From the NCBI GenBank assembly GCA_011800805.1, contig MPNW01000057.1, forward strand, positions 259,468 to 323,467: DNA of 64,000 nt, written 5' to 3'. The notes below the pieces were generated by a model. The model saw only the letters and a program-made list of their open reading frames with translations, had not been told where the DNA came from and did not search any database. Both the position numbers and the translations under genes were made by a program. Shown one piece after another: positions 49,834 to 59,582 of this stretch; positions within the stretch are counted from its first letter, which is position 1, and each line of letters opens with the position of its first letter. Source of the DNA: Hirudo medicinalis (taxonomy: Eukaryota; Annelida; Clitellata; Hirudinida; Hirudinidae).

Positions 49834-50125
49834 AATGTTTTCAACTCAAACTTTCAACTTTCATTGGAGGGTTGGATCTCAAACTCAAGAATATTAATGA
49901 CCTACTGCCATTGTTTTGTTGTTGATGTGTTGCTATTGTTATAATTATAATGTCGTTAGTGTTGTTATTGTGACTCTTGTCGTGACCGCACAACTCGATT
50001 GTTCAATTTCATTTATTTGATTTATCGGTCAATCTAACGAAGATCTTAAGTGAAATGTGATTAAAAGAAGATCGTGATATACTAGTCAATTGAGACGAAT
50101 TTAAAACTAATAACAAAGGGATGAT

Positions 50126-50192
50126 CAGGTGTGTTTAGTTAAGTTATTAAGGGATGGTAAGGTGTGTTTAGTTAAGTTATTAAGGGATGGTT
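50126..50192. repeat. Short direct duplication of about 33 bp
   Basis: GGTGTGTTTAGTTAAGTTAT followed by TAAGGGATGG occurs twice in tandem between the Dok-like and LRR genes. Confidence 0.85.
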
Positions 50193-50497
50193 AAACGGAA
50201 TCTAACCGCGTAAAAAAAACAGGTTTAGACGTTGAAAAACTAATAGACCACTCCTCAGGTATCTGAATTCCGATAGACTTGTACTAAAAAGACCACACAT
50301 TTCAACTTCATTTCACATTCCCACATTCATGGACACGCTATTGATGGAGAGTCCTTTGTCCAAAAATTTTCAAAATATTGTTTAATAAAATTTCTATTTA
50401 TAAGTTAAAGGCAGGACAAGCTCATACACCAATTCGAACGTTTTTATGTACAGTGAAAACAAGCTGACCAACGACTGAAGCAGGCAGAAGGGAATAA

Positions 50498-52294
50498 TCA
50501 GATCCATTCAGCAATGTCTTTGGTATATTGCTTCGACTTAGGTAAATACGCTTTCATTATCCTAGATCGACAGGATTCTTCTTGACCTTGAGGATTCGTA
50601 ATGAGACAGTGACCTTTCCTTTCTTGTTCAATGGCACTCCTCAACATTTCTTCATTTAGATTACTTCCTGTCATATTCAAAGTCAGATGTCTGAGATTTT
50701 CGACGCTCCTCACGAAGGACACGATGGTATCGTTGTTGACTTCCTCGAGGCTGAAATCCACGTTCAACTTGCCGAGGCGAGGCAAACGGTCAAGAATTGT
50801 CTTGAAGAATTGGTCGGATAATTTAGGCCTAGGTAGACCCGATCCACCGGATGAAGTAATTTCAAGGACGTTGAGAGATTCACAGGGGGTCAAAGCTTCC
50901 ACGAGATCCAAGCAGTCCATGATACAGGAACCTTTTATTTTTGGCAACATCTTCAGGCGGAAGTCTAGAGAAACAACGCTTGAGCAGAGAGCTGTGAGTA
51001 ATCTCAGAAACTGTCCGGAGACTCCTTGCACCGTTAAATATTCTATGCTGCTCAATTTGAACCTACCACCGTTTTCCGAGGTCAGCATTGTATAGGCATC
51101 TTTCGCAATCGGGGCGACATCTGAATAAAATGATTTGTGCTGGCAGAATAGTGTCAGACGCTTCAAAGCAGTCAATTTCACGATCAAGTTAACAAGAGTT
51201 TCTGGTGCTAAAGATCTACAATCTATGAACGATAGTTCCGACAGACAAGGGAGCTGTGCCAAAAATTCAACCATTGAGAGTGAACCAATCAGCTGACAAT
51301 CATGAAATGAAAGACACTTCAAGTTCATAAATAATTCTGGACTGGGTACAGACTTAGAAATGTTTTTGAAAGACAAGTCGAATGAATGAAGTTTCAAAAC
51401 GCCCATTTGAGTACAACGATCACCAATTGCCAAAAGGACGGATTCATCAAGGGAACAACGTAGATCTTCCGACCCTTTTGTTGTTCCAATACCTAATTCC
51501 AACTCCAGCAAATTAGGGAAAGCTTTAATTACGTTTTCAATTCCGTATTTCGTAACTTTTTCTAATCTCAACAAAGCCAGACTGCATAACATCGGACAGT
51601 TCTCAGATATAATTTTGAGGCATTTGTCAGTTATTTCCTGTCCAGCATCATCAAGTACTATCCGCTTGATTTTGTTTGACTTGTTGTAAGTAAAAAATTT
51701 GTTGAAGCCTTCGTCAGTCACTGAGCATCTTCGTAGTTCAAGATCAACCAATCCTGGCATCAAAACGGACAGCCTCTCAAGAGATTTATCATCTAAATAA
51801 CCACGCCCTCCACAGCATTTGTAGGATTCTATCTTTTGACAACTAATTGCGATCTTTGCTAAGTCTTGCTCCCATCTCTGACGCTTTTGTTTTTCATTTT
51901 GACTGGAAATTCTACCGTAGCAGGAAACTGGATTGTCCTGCAGAATTTTGATGTTTGACTTCTTGAAGTAGGAGAGACATTTCAACTGGTCGCAAGTATT
52001 GTGGATATTCTGCCTGACATTGGTCAGTTGTTCGAGAGACGGAGTCATATAAGACAAACATTCATAGACGAGATCTGGATAAGGCGAGTTTTCGGGAACA
52101 ATTAGATGCTTCAGTTTTGAAAAGACTGTTTCTTCTCTTGAAAGTTGCAGAAAAGCATCTTGGGTAAGGTTGATGCAGTTGGAACAATTAAGTGTTTCAA
52201 CTTGAGACGAAATTTTTTTTATCACTTCAATGAATTCTTCGTCACAAACGAACCAAGGAACTGTGACAGAACTTGAACAAGCCTCGTCGTTCAT
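50498..52294 (-). CDS. Intronless leucine-rich-repeat protein, 598 aa (FBXL/AMN1-like repeats, no F-box seen)
   Basis: A single open frame from ATG at 52294 to the stop at 50498. The protein is made of irregular cysteine-containing leucine-rich repeats of the type found in FBXL proteins, for example VETLNCSNCINLTQDAFLQL, LVDLELRRCSVTDEGF, CLSFHDCQLIGSL and LSELSFIDCRSLAPETL. Near the C-terminus LRHLTLNMTGSNLN is another repeat. No F-box (LPxE-type motif) is visible at the N-terminus, so a ubiquitin-ligase role cannot be claimed. Every other confident host gene in the window has introns, so this one may have arisen by retroposition. It points away from the membrane-protein gene at 53544. Confidence 0.85.
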   Translation of the reverse strand: MNDEACSSSVTVPWFVCDEEFIEVIKKISSQVETLNCSNCINLTQDAFLQLSREETVFSKLKHLIVPENSPYPDLVYECLSYMTPSLEQLTNVRQNIHNTCDQLKCLSYFKKSNIKILQDNPVSCYGRISSQNEKQKRQRWEQDLAKIAISCQKIESYKCCGGRGYLDDKSLERLSVLMPGLVDLELRRCSVTDEGFNKFFTYNKSNKIKRIVLDDAGQEITDKCLKIISENCPMLCSLALLRLEKVTKYGIENVIKAFPNLLELELGIGTTKGSEDLRCSLDESVLLAIGDRCTQMGVLKLHSFDLSFKNISKSVPSPELFMNLKCLSFHDCQLIGSLSMVEFLAQLPCLSELSFIDCRSLAPETLVNLIVKLTALKRLTLFCQHKSFYSDVAPIAKDAYTMLTSENGGRFKLSSIEYLTVQGVSGQFLRLLTALCSSVVSLDFRLKMLPKIKGSCIMDCLDLVEALTPCESLNVLEITSSGGSGLPRPKLSDQFFKTILDRLPRLGKLNVDFSLEEVNNDTIVSFVRSVENLRHLTLNMTGSNLNEEMLRSAIEQERKGHCLITNPQGQEESCRSRIMKAYLPKSKQYTKDIAEWI

Positions 52295-52299
52295 GTTTT

Positions 52300-53540
52300 C
52301 CGTCTAGCTTTATCCTTGGGAGCGATAAGATTTTGCATCATCGTAACATCAAAAAGTCCGCAAAATTATCAGCTTAAAATAAATGTTATTTTATCTGAAA
52401 TCAAAGGTAGCTAAGCAAAAATATTCATGGCAAGTTCACGTACCTCTTCGAAAAATGAGACTGGACGTCGAAACAAACAGCAAACTTTACACACAAAACA
52501 CTGCAATTGGCATTCGCTTAAAACCGGAATGTGCACGAGCTGCTGCTGCTGGTGCCTTAGAGTCGAAGCTTCGAACAAATTATCTACGGAAGCTCAGAAG
52601 GAATACTAATTAGCTGTGCTTCATTGAAGAACGGCCACTTTCAATTCAAGCTCATTTTAATTTGTCTCATGATTCATTACTATAAACACGTATATTCAAT
52701 ATTATTAATTATGTATTTGAAAGTGTAAGTTAATATTTACATAAAATTGAGGAAAAGCGGGTTGCTGGAAAAATAGAATAATTGCTCTGATAATTATGGT
52801 TTTAGACACATGTACATTTTTTAATGGTCTATTTCTGGCCAATATTACATGAAATTAAGTTCAGCCAGGAAATTTTGAATGAAACCACAGCAATTTGACA
52901 ACAAGCTGCTGTTGTCTCCAACATTTTGACTGGACATGCATTTGAGGATATGACGTCGATATTCAATGCTTTCTCCACCATTGCACAGCTGCTTACAGTT
53001 GTTTGGATTTACAATAATATTAGTTAAACGCAATGGTATATTGGTGCAATTGTTTAAATGTTAAATTGCGTGTCTTTTTTTAAATTTCACTGCTTATGAT
53101 GAAGATAAACTTGCTTCCAGCCTTCGATTTTTTCTTGTGAGTAATTTGTTTTTGATTTATTTTAATAACTAATTCATAATAACCTTAGTTCTGCTGGTTT
53201 GTTGAATTCGTCTACGTAATACTTCTCAAGGGCATGTTTTCTCGGCTGCTACAAGTTTTGTGATGCTGATTATCTGGCAATTTCTGAACCACTTTCAGTA
53301 AGAAGTTCTTCATCTAAATCTCTAAGTCTCTTTTGGTCTTTACCTCTGATAAATGTGATTTTAATGGATGTATTTTATAAATCCTATTGATTAATCAGAA
53401 TATTTTTATTTATTATTTATGGGTTATTTTAAATTGTAATTGCGCCCCCAAAACTTCCACAATTTTCACTAATAAAACCTAGTAACTCTTATTCCATGAC
53501 TATGATGATAAGAATTTTTAAGTTTTATATTTTAAGATTC
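52300..53540. other. Region between divergent LRR (-) and membrane-protein (+) genes
   Basis: Should contain the promoter of the LRR gene and the 5' exon(s) of the membrane protein. The stretch near 53220-53298 is exon-like, but no frame joins in phase with the exon at 53544. Confidence 0.4.
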
Positions 53541-53543
53541 CAG

Positions 53544-56500
53544 TGTGGAGTGGAATTTTGATAACAACAACCAATTGGAGACAAACTTTGGCAAGAATTT
53601 ACAAGAAGCACGTTGGTGCTTATTCTGACAACGACCCCATCGGGTACAACTCACGAGGCGAGAGAAGATGGGAAAGTAGGAGTGTTTCACTCATTTTGAC
53701 ATATAAAAACATATTTAATTAAGCCCATTTAAGACTAGTCCATAGATTATGTTTAGACCAAGAATTTTGTGTTCAAGTTCGTTTAAATCACTGAAAGTAA
53801 TTAATTCTATTTGAACAAAAGTTCTTTTCCTGTGATTAAATCTTGGATTTTGTATTGCAATTGTTACACTTCGAAAGACTTTAAAAGAAATGATGAGTTG
53901 AGAGTTTTATTAAAGAAAAAGTTAAGTCAAAATAAACATTTTTTTCAATAAGATATGTCATGGACATCCCTTTTAATGATAGAGAATGAAAACGATGGTA
54001 GAACAATCTTTTTATTGCCTGTCGAAATCCTGAAAGAAAAGTTCTCCAGTGAATGTTATAAAATATGCCTATTAATATGATACAGTGGTCGGCATTTCTT
54101 TAAGGGTACTATTATTTTTTACGATATGATGATTTTTGACTGAGTTATTTTTTCAAACCCAAATTTGGATGTGTTACTTGGTAGAGAAAGTTTATCAAAT
54201 TCAGAAATTTGTTTTATGATCTGTCGATACATTCCAGAAATATGCTCTAAAATCGAAAATATTTTTATGCATTTTTCGCATTCGTCATATCCCGTAATAT
54301 AAGCAATAATAATAATTCCAAATCATGTTATTAATTCAAATAAAGTGTCGTCACGATGTACTGTGTCTCTTTTCTATTACATCAATACATCTTGATTTCG
54401 TTTTTTGCCACCAATTGTTCCAGGTATTCTTTTTGCAAGTGTTTCCAGGCCTCAATTATCACCTCTTTCAACTCCATAACAGTTAAATATTGTTTTCAAT
54501 TATAACATACCTGCCTTCTCAGAGTCCTCCAAGCATTTTGCACAGAATTTACGCCCACAGAACACGCTGGCCCTTCCATGGCACTCATCTTCTTTGAGGT
54601 GTGAATAGGGGCACTGTCCTGGAAATCAAAGTGATTTTCATGGTGACTCTTAGGAAAGGGAATGAGAATGCTAGAAATGGTCTCGATATGGTCTTTGGAA
54701 GCCTGTTCTCTGCTGCAATAATCCTCTTGTTCCATCTCTAAATCATGCCAGTAATAGTGACACCCATCAGGATCATAGATGTTAAATTTTGTTTCGTCTA
54801 AAGTTATTATTGACCTCCATAAGTCTCCATATTCAACCATATATTTGCCCATTCCAGGTGATGGTCTCTGTCCATTTTGAAGTATGGAATTTCTGGTGCC
54901 AGATGCTTTCACTGTTCTCGCAGCGAGAATGTCGAAGGCCATTGGCACTTCATCCGTATTAATGATGTATTTGTATTTGTATTTAGCCGATTTTTTGAGT
55001 GCCCTACGTATCCGAACAGGATGTGAAGGCACTTTTTAATCGATCTACCATTTATATAGCGCCCCTACCCGAGGGCGCTCCCTGGCAGGGCAGGCTGGGG
55101 TGCGAACACGACACATAACGACTGTTGCTATTACGACCGCATGCAGGAACGCAACCCATTCGGCCAACCTGCACGCCAAACGTCATTGTGTTTAACATTT
55201 CTTTGGTTGATCTTGGTTACAAAGCGACGAAATTTCGTTTTGAATTGTCATCCGCCAGGAAGCCGTTGCGAGACAGTTGTTTTGGTCCGCACTGACAACC
55301 CGCTTCTCTTTATGAATTTTGTGACTCACTTGAAATTGGCAATGTTCTTACAAGCCACCATCCTCTCTTTCAACTGGATGCTTGTTAATGATATCCCTAG
55401 GCCTTGTTTCCTTTTATCCAAGACCCACTGCTTTAAATCTGAATCTAATTTGGGCTATTTCTAAGTTTGACCATAGCAAGCAAGCTTTCTAGGGTTCACT
55501 TTGTCAAGCATGCATTATTTTTTTACATAAGCGGACGAATACTTCGCTAATATTGAACTCTCTCGCCGCTGCTCTGTTACCTATTTCCTTTGCTCTTGAA
55601 ATATCCTGAAACTTTCAAGCAGCAGAGCAAGACTTATGCTTATCAGCCATTTCGTTAAGTTAAAGACTTCGGTATTTAAAGCACAAGCACAGGCTAGATG
55701 CACAGAGGCTCCCGCATGGTCTGATGGTTAAGACTTCCGCCTCTCACGATGGCAGCACGGATTCGAATCCCGTTGCGGGAGCACCGTCCTAATCATCTAG
55801 CTATGCAACGGACGTTAATAAACAATTGTATTGTAGGCTAGATGCACATGCATTTAATTATTTTTAAATGTTTAATTGTTTGTCATACTTGCGTAATTTA
55901 TTAGTATTTATCAGTGAATTATTACATCATGATTAAATAAAGAATATATTTAAGTGATTATTTTTTTAAATGCTTATATTGGTGCATGTGATATTCGTGA
56001 AAATACGGTAAATTACATTTACTCATTCCATTACATTTAGCCAATCCATTCCCGCTCCATTTTCTTTTTATATTCAGGATACGACGATGAAGCATTGGAA
56101 TACCCTCATTATGAGGCACCTCCAATAAACTGGATGTTCAGGTCCAAGTACCAAAAGATGAAGAACAACATGTCATCCAAGCACGAATTTCCTTTAAAAA
56201 GCAGGAAACAATTCTCAACTCCAAATCCAATCTCTGATGTTGCACAACTTTCAACAATCATAGGCCGCGTAAGCATTTGAAATTTCGTAAGCGTAAGCAT
56301 TTTCGAAACAGGTGGTGAACAGCATGAGTGACGATTTCCGCTTTTTAGCTAGAAACAAAGACCATAGAAATTCTAGATAAAAAAGAGGCTGCCACAACCA
56401 TGAAAACCACTTCAAAACAGCACTTAATTTCCAAAGTGGTCACCTATAAAGGTGAATTGCTTATTAGATGAAATGCTTTGAATTGTCTTCTTATCTTTAT

Positions 56501-57242
56501 TTCATATTCCTGTCTTACGTATTTTGCTGTTGATCTAGTGGGAACATTCCATGCCACTGTTTGGTTTTTAAACTGAATGATAAATTCGAACATCAATTCG
56601 AATGATAAATTTTTAAATAATTACTATAATTGTATACTTTGACTGAAAGAATGCCAAATATTTACTACACGTAAGGTCTTTCCGTGGCTTCGACAACTGT
56701 GAATTCACGCAGAAAAACTTTCACTCACTTTCAATCTCTCCACGGATTGATTGTTAAGAAAACAATCTACGAAGAGATATTGGAAGAACAAAATCAAGAG
56801 TCCATTGCTTCATATGCCACAATGGCAACTCTTCTCCTCCTGCTCTTTCTCGCCATTTTTCTGTATTTTGGATCGAAAAACAAAAGTAGGCATCAAATGA
56901 ATTTTAGTATTTTTACTATTTTTTAACTCGCGTGACAATCGTTTAACCCTAGTGAAACATAAAATCTGTGGTAGAAAACTTCAAAATCGTCGACACACCC
57001 TGATGGAAGTGGTTGCTTCGACTAAACTCATGGGTCCAACAAATCACAGAGAATCGTGTTTTCTGAAAGGGACTAGAGATGCCTGTTCGACCAAGGACTT
57101 TGAAAGAGGTTCCTGGAAAAAGAAACTATCGGAAATCAGCGAAGAGAAACATTTGGTTAGTGCAGCAGACGACTCCGAAGAGGAATTTTCCCTCATGGTC
57201 CCTGTTAATAAGGTCAAGGATCTCCGACACGCAGAAGCTTGA
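53544..57242 (+). CDS. Unrecognised single-pass transmembrane protein (6 exons visible, 5' partial)
   Basis: Exons 53544-53675, 56078-56268, 56349-56451, 56676-56885 and 56953-57242 (stop) join in phase at GT/AG sites; an earlier exon is needed because the first begins mid-codon. Visible parts: WSGILITTTNWRQTLARIYK and DNDPIGYNSRGERRWER, then YDDEALEYPHYEAPPINWMF, a Lys/Ser/Thr-rich stretch, and one membrane helix (MATLLLLLFLAIFLYFG) followed by basic KNKMKHKICGRK. The cytoplasmic part ends in an acidic cluster (SAADDSEEEFSLMVP). I do not recognise a family. The 2.4-kb intron between the first two visible exons contains the pogo/Tc1/SINE nest. Count five exons certain; a sixth upstream is inferred. 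Confidence 0.65.
54083..54890 (-). mobile_element. Tc1-type transposon fragment, transposase C-terminal half, inserted in a pogo-like element
   Basis: On the minus strand: YGDLWRSIITLDETKFNIYD, PDGCHYYWHDLEMEQEDYCS, a DSAPIHTSKK block, then PACSVGVNSVQNAWRTLRRQ and, after a stop, ELKEVIIEAWKHLQKEYLEQ to about 54385. These are successive Tc1 blocks. The first two catalytic aspartates (LDETKFN and QDSAPIHT) are present, but the SPDLNPIEN block that carries the third acidic residue is mutated to SVGVNSVQN, and the middle VWG segment is deleted. The 3' terminal repeat CAGTGGTCGGCATTTCTTTA starts at 54083 after TA. The 5' half is missing at the junction with pogo sequence near 54890. Confidence 0.8.
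54885..55660 (-). mobile_element. pogo/Tigger-type transposase remnant (CENP-B-like N-terminus)
   Basis: On the minus strand from about 55650: MADKHKSC, then KFQDISRAKEIGNRAAAREF and NISEVFVRLCKK (psq-type DNA-binding HTH). Further on are QIRFRFKAVGLG, RDIINKHP and an LSVRTKTTVSQRLP-like segment of the CENP-B-type second HTH, in shifting frames with stops. After a SINE insertion (55040-55177) the frame 55032-54885 reads NTDEVPMAFDILAARTVKAS, which is the MDETPxxFD start of the pogo DDE domain. The rest of the DDE domain is replaced by Tc1 sequence. Confidence 0.75.
55040..55177 (-). mobile_element. tRNA-derived SINE, family 2, copy 1 (within the pogo remnant)
   Basis: The reverse complement reads GTGCAGGTTGGCCGAATGGG, with an excellent A-box, then TTGCGTTCCTGCATGCGGTC, CAACAGTCGTTATGTGTCGT and a B-box-like GTGTTCGCACCCCAGCC. 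The tail is CTCGGGTAGGGGCGCTATAT then AAATGG. The head resembles a class II (Leu/Ser-like) tRNA with a long variable region. The same order recurs at 58013-58136. Confidence 0.75.
55710..55830 (+). mobile_element. tRNA-derived SINE, family 1, copy 3 (best preserved)
   Basis: TCCCGCATGGTCTGATGGTT is a good A-box head; GCAGCACGGATTCGAATCCC contains a near-consensus B-box, and GTTGCGGGAG can pair with the 5' CTCCCGC as an acceptor stem. The anticodon stem does not pair well. The tRNA part is followed by GCACCGTCCTAATCATCTAG and GCAACGGACGTTAATAAACA. Acceptor-stem pairing makes this the closest copy to the source sequence. Confidence 0.78.
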
Positions 57243-57924
57243 TTCACTTTTATTCATTGTTACGAGTGCACCCAAGTCGTATTTTGTTTTAATATTTATC
57301 CCAGAAAGGAAACAAAATATTAAACCAAAATTGACTTTTCCTTATTTATGAGGATGTACTTATTCCCCCAATAACCAATAATGTAACCAAATATTTTCTG
57401 AGATATTTGACAATTTACATTACTGTCATCGGGGCGCATTTACACCCCATGTTATAAATGCGCATTTATGTTTAAATTTTGAAGCTCTATGTGTTTGTGC
57501 CTTTTTTTTATATTACTTGTTCTTTGCTGAATGACTTAATATAAGAGAGAAAGTGCATATTTTAATACAAGTTAACGACAATGGCGAGTAATGAAAGAGT
57601 AAATTTGCAAAGATTTGTGGAACAGGCAAGAAAATTGATATTGGAATCTGATAGTCGACTGACTGACCATCTGACACTGATGTTGATGACAACTTTAGTG
57701 ATGAATCAGAAACAGAATACATTACAATTTGAGAAAACAATGCTGATGAGACAGCAGTTGTGAAGGAAACAATATAAAGTTCCGAAAGTGATGTAAGCAA
57801 AAAAATAATGATGGATCCTTGCAAGATTCAGATTCCGATGAGAACATATCTGGAAAAATTTCCTTGTCCCTAAGCACATGTTAAGTTCAATTTAGGAATG
57901 GAAAAATTAAAAAAAAATTTGTTA

Positions 57925-57989
57925 AACCCGGGCGGGCCCCAAAACATTGCCAGGCCCCTGGGACCTTTCCTGCCGTCTCGGCGGCCCTG
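57925..57989. mobile_element. Solitary hAT-type right end
   Basis: CCCGGGCGGGCCCC followed by TCTCGGCGGCCCTG matches the right end of the MITE at 38267-38443 (CCCGGGCGGGCCCC near 38381 and CTCTCGGCGGCCCTG at its end). No matching left end was found upstream, so it is probably truncated. Confidence 0.6.
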
Positions 57990-58012
57990 ATTATACCTAA
58001 CAATACCTGATT

Positions 58013-58136
58013 GGTTTGCAAGTTGGCTGGGTTTCGTTCCTATATGCGACAGTAATGGAAACAGTCACATATGTCGTGTTCAAAACCCAGCTTTCACTGC
58101 CACAAGCGCACATGGGAGGGAATGCTATATAAATAA
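58013..58136 (+). mobile_element. tRNA-derived SINE, family 2, copy 2
   Basis: GGTTTGCAAGTTGGCTGGGT, CGTTCCTATATGCGACAGTA, AACAGTCACATATGTCGTGT and TCAAAACCCAGC align in order with the reverse complement of 55040-55177, ending GCTATATAAATAAC. About one base in four differs, so both copies are old or come from different subfamilies. Confidence 0.72.
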
Positions 58137-58139
58137 CAA

Positions 58140-58500
58140 AAAGCGCTTCTGACGCTGTGAGCGAGGCCAACATTAGACTTCGCATCGGGAAAGAACAAAT
58201 CCCCCTGTCCCCAACGGCCACCTTCTTAGGAATCGTCCTGGATGCAAGACTAAGCTGGTCTGCTCACGCAGAAGCTGTCAAGACACGTAGCATGAAACGG
58301 CTAAATGCAATGAGAGCTATCTCGGGAAGCTATCGGGGTGCAAGCAAGTCCAATCTGCTACAAGTCTACAGAGCCACCATCCGCTCCGCCCTTGACTAGG
58401 GCTATGAGGTGATAGACCTGGGGTGCAAGCAGATCACAGACACATACGACAAGCTTCAATATCAAGCTCTGAAGATCTGCTGCGGGGCTTTTGTGACTTT
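58140..58500 (+). mobile_element. Jockey/I-type LINE fragment, reverse transcriptase C-terminal part
   Basis: The frame SEANIRLRIGKEQIPLSPTA, TFLGIVLDARLSWSAHAEAV and SNLLQVYRATIRSALD is the typical segment after the reverse transcriptase catalytic core in jockey-clade elements. A stop interrupts it at 58399, and the family continues as GYEVIDLG and KLQYQALKICCGAF. Both ends are missing. It is a different family from the CR1-like fragment at 6776. Confidence 0.82.
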
Positions 58501-58886
58501 GTGACAATTGTAATGATATTCAACATGACTAAGTTTTTTTTTATTCAATAAAATTTAATATTCAATGTGTAACAAGTCATTTTTTAACAGTTTTAGTGTT
58601 ACAAATTACTATTTTTTCAAGTAATTCGCCAAAGAAACATTGCAGTGCATTTGCACCCCCCGAGAAAGTTTGAGGGTTAAAGTATTTCAAGCACATGTCT
58701 TACGAGGATCTAAACAGAATTATTTTATACCATTCATTTACTTTTTTAATTCTAATTAAAGATTCAAATTCTATTAGCTTGTGACACTCAATTGAATCAA
58801 GCCGTGATTATTTACTTGATTAAAGATTATTTATTTGATTATCGTCAAACCGTGATCGCTATTGTCGTATTAATAGGTGTTTTAGA

Positions 58887-59331
58887 CTGGCCCGCCGAGA
58901 GGTGGTGGGGAAATGTCCAGGGGCCCGGCAATTGTTTAAGACCCGCCCAGGTCATAAAATATTGCTATTCACCAAATAATCACGCAAGTGATCGTTACGT
59001 AAAAACTGGCAACAAGGATTATGTAAGTGTGCTATTTGCAGGTACTACTACTTGTTAACTGAATGTATACTGAATAAATCCAACATTAAACACGGCATAA
59101 CTTAAGCCCCGTCGTTCATAACTATAGTAATTACTTAAACCTGATAGGGCACAGAAAGCATAGAAATATTTTTTTATTACAAGCTCATATTTGTATTAAT
59201 TCAACGAAACCAATTTTTAGATATAAACCGAATATGAACTAATATTATTACGATTAGTATGACGGCTTATTTTTAACTTTTTTCGTAAAAAACAAAAGTT
59301 TACGGGTTCAAAACTTCCGTAGGCGGTCCTG
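58887..59331. mobile_element. hAT-type non-autonomous element, degraded
   Basis: Left end CTGGCCCGCCGAGAGG and right end CCGTAGGCGGTCCTG are recognisable inverted versions of the CAGGGCCGCCGAGAG repeat. Flanking octamers are GTTTTAGA and GTTACAGA (6 of 8 identical). The inner left part, CCAGGGGCCCGG ... GACCCGCCCAGG, mirrors the right arm of the 38267 MITE. Confidence 0.55.
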
Positions 59332-59582
59332 GTTACAGAAAACAAAATAAGTTATTGAACTAATAATCTCCAATCTACTGTTGATGTGAGTTCAACTTTA
59401 AAATGTCTACTGTAGTTTTGTAATGAAGTCTTATGATAAAGGGGTTTGCATGTATTAGTAAAAAGTACAAAAAATCACTGGAATGCTATTAAAGTTGCTT
59501 GAGATCAGAATCTTGAAGGCTCAAGTGGAAGAAGCACTTTGTCACACAGAATTGGGCAAAAAGAAAGAAGCCCAAAGGCATT

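Larger units (their letters stand above)
57420..58679. mobile_element. Possible piggyBac-like element, heavily interrupted
   Basis: The right end at 58676-58679 is TTAA; reading inward on the minus strand it is followed by CCCTCAAACTTTCTCGGGGG and GTGCAAATGCACTGC. A similar GGGGCGCATTTACACCCC phrase lies near 57432. A degraded acidic frame at 57590-57800 (SDTDVDDNFSDESETEYITI) resembles piggyBac N-termini. SINE, hAT and LINE pieces lie in between. No catalytic domain is seen, so the assignment is tentative. Confidence 0.35.

Noticed and set aside
50498..52294. F-box protein call
   Set aside because: The leucine-rich repeats are FBXL-like, but no F-box motif could be found at the N-terminus.
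53220..53298. Cysteine-containing exon upstream of the membrane-protein gene
   Set aside because: No reading frame through it splices in phase to the exon at 53544.
55710..55781. Functional tRNA-Glu gene
   Set aside because: The acceptor stem and boxes are present, but the anticodon stem does not pair, and the non-tRNA tail is shared with two other copies, so it is a SINE.
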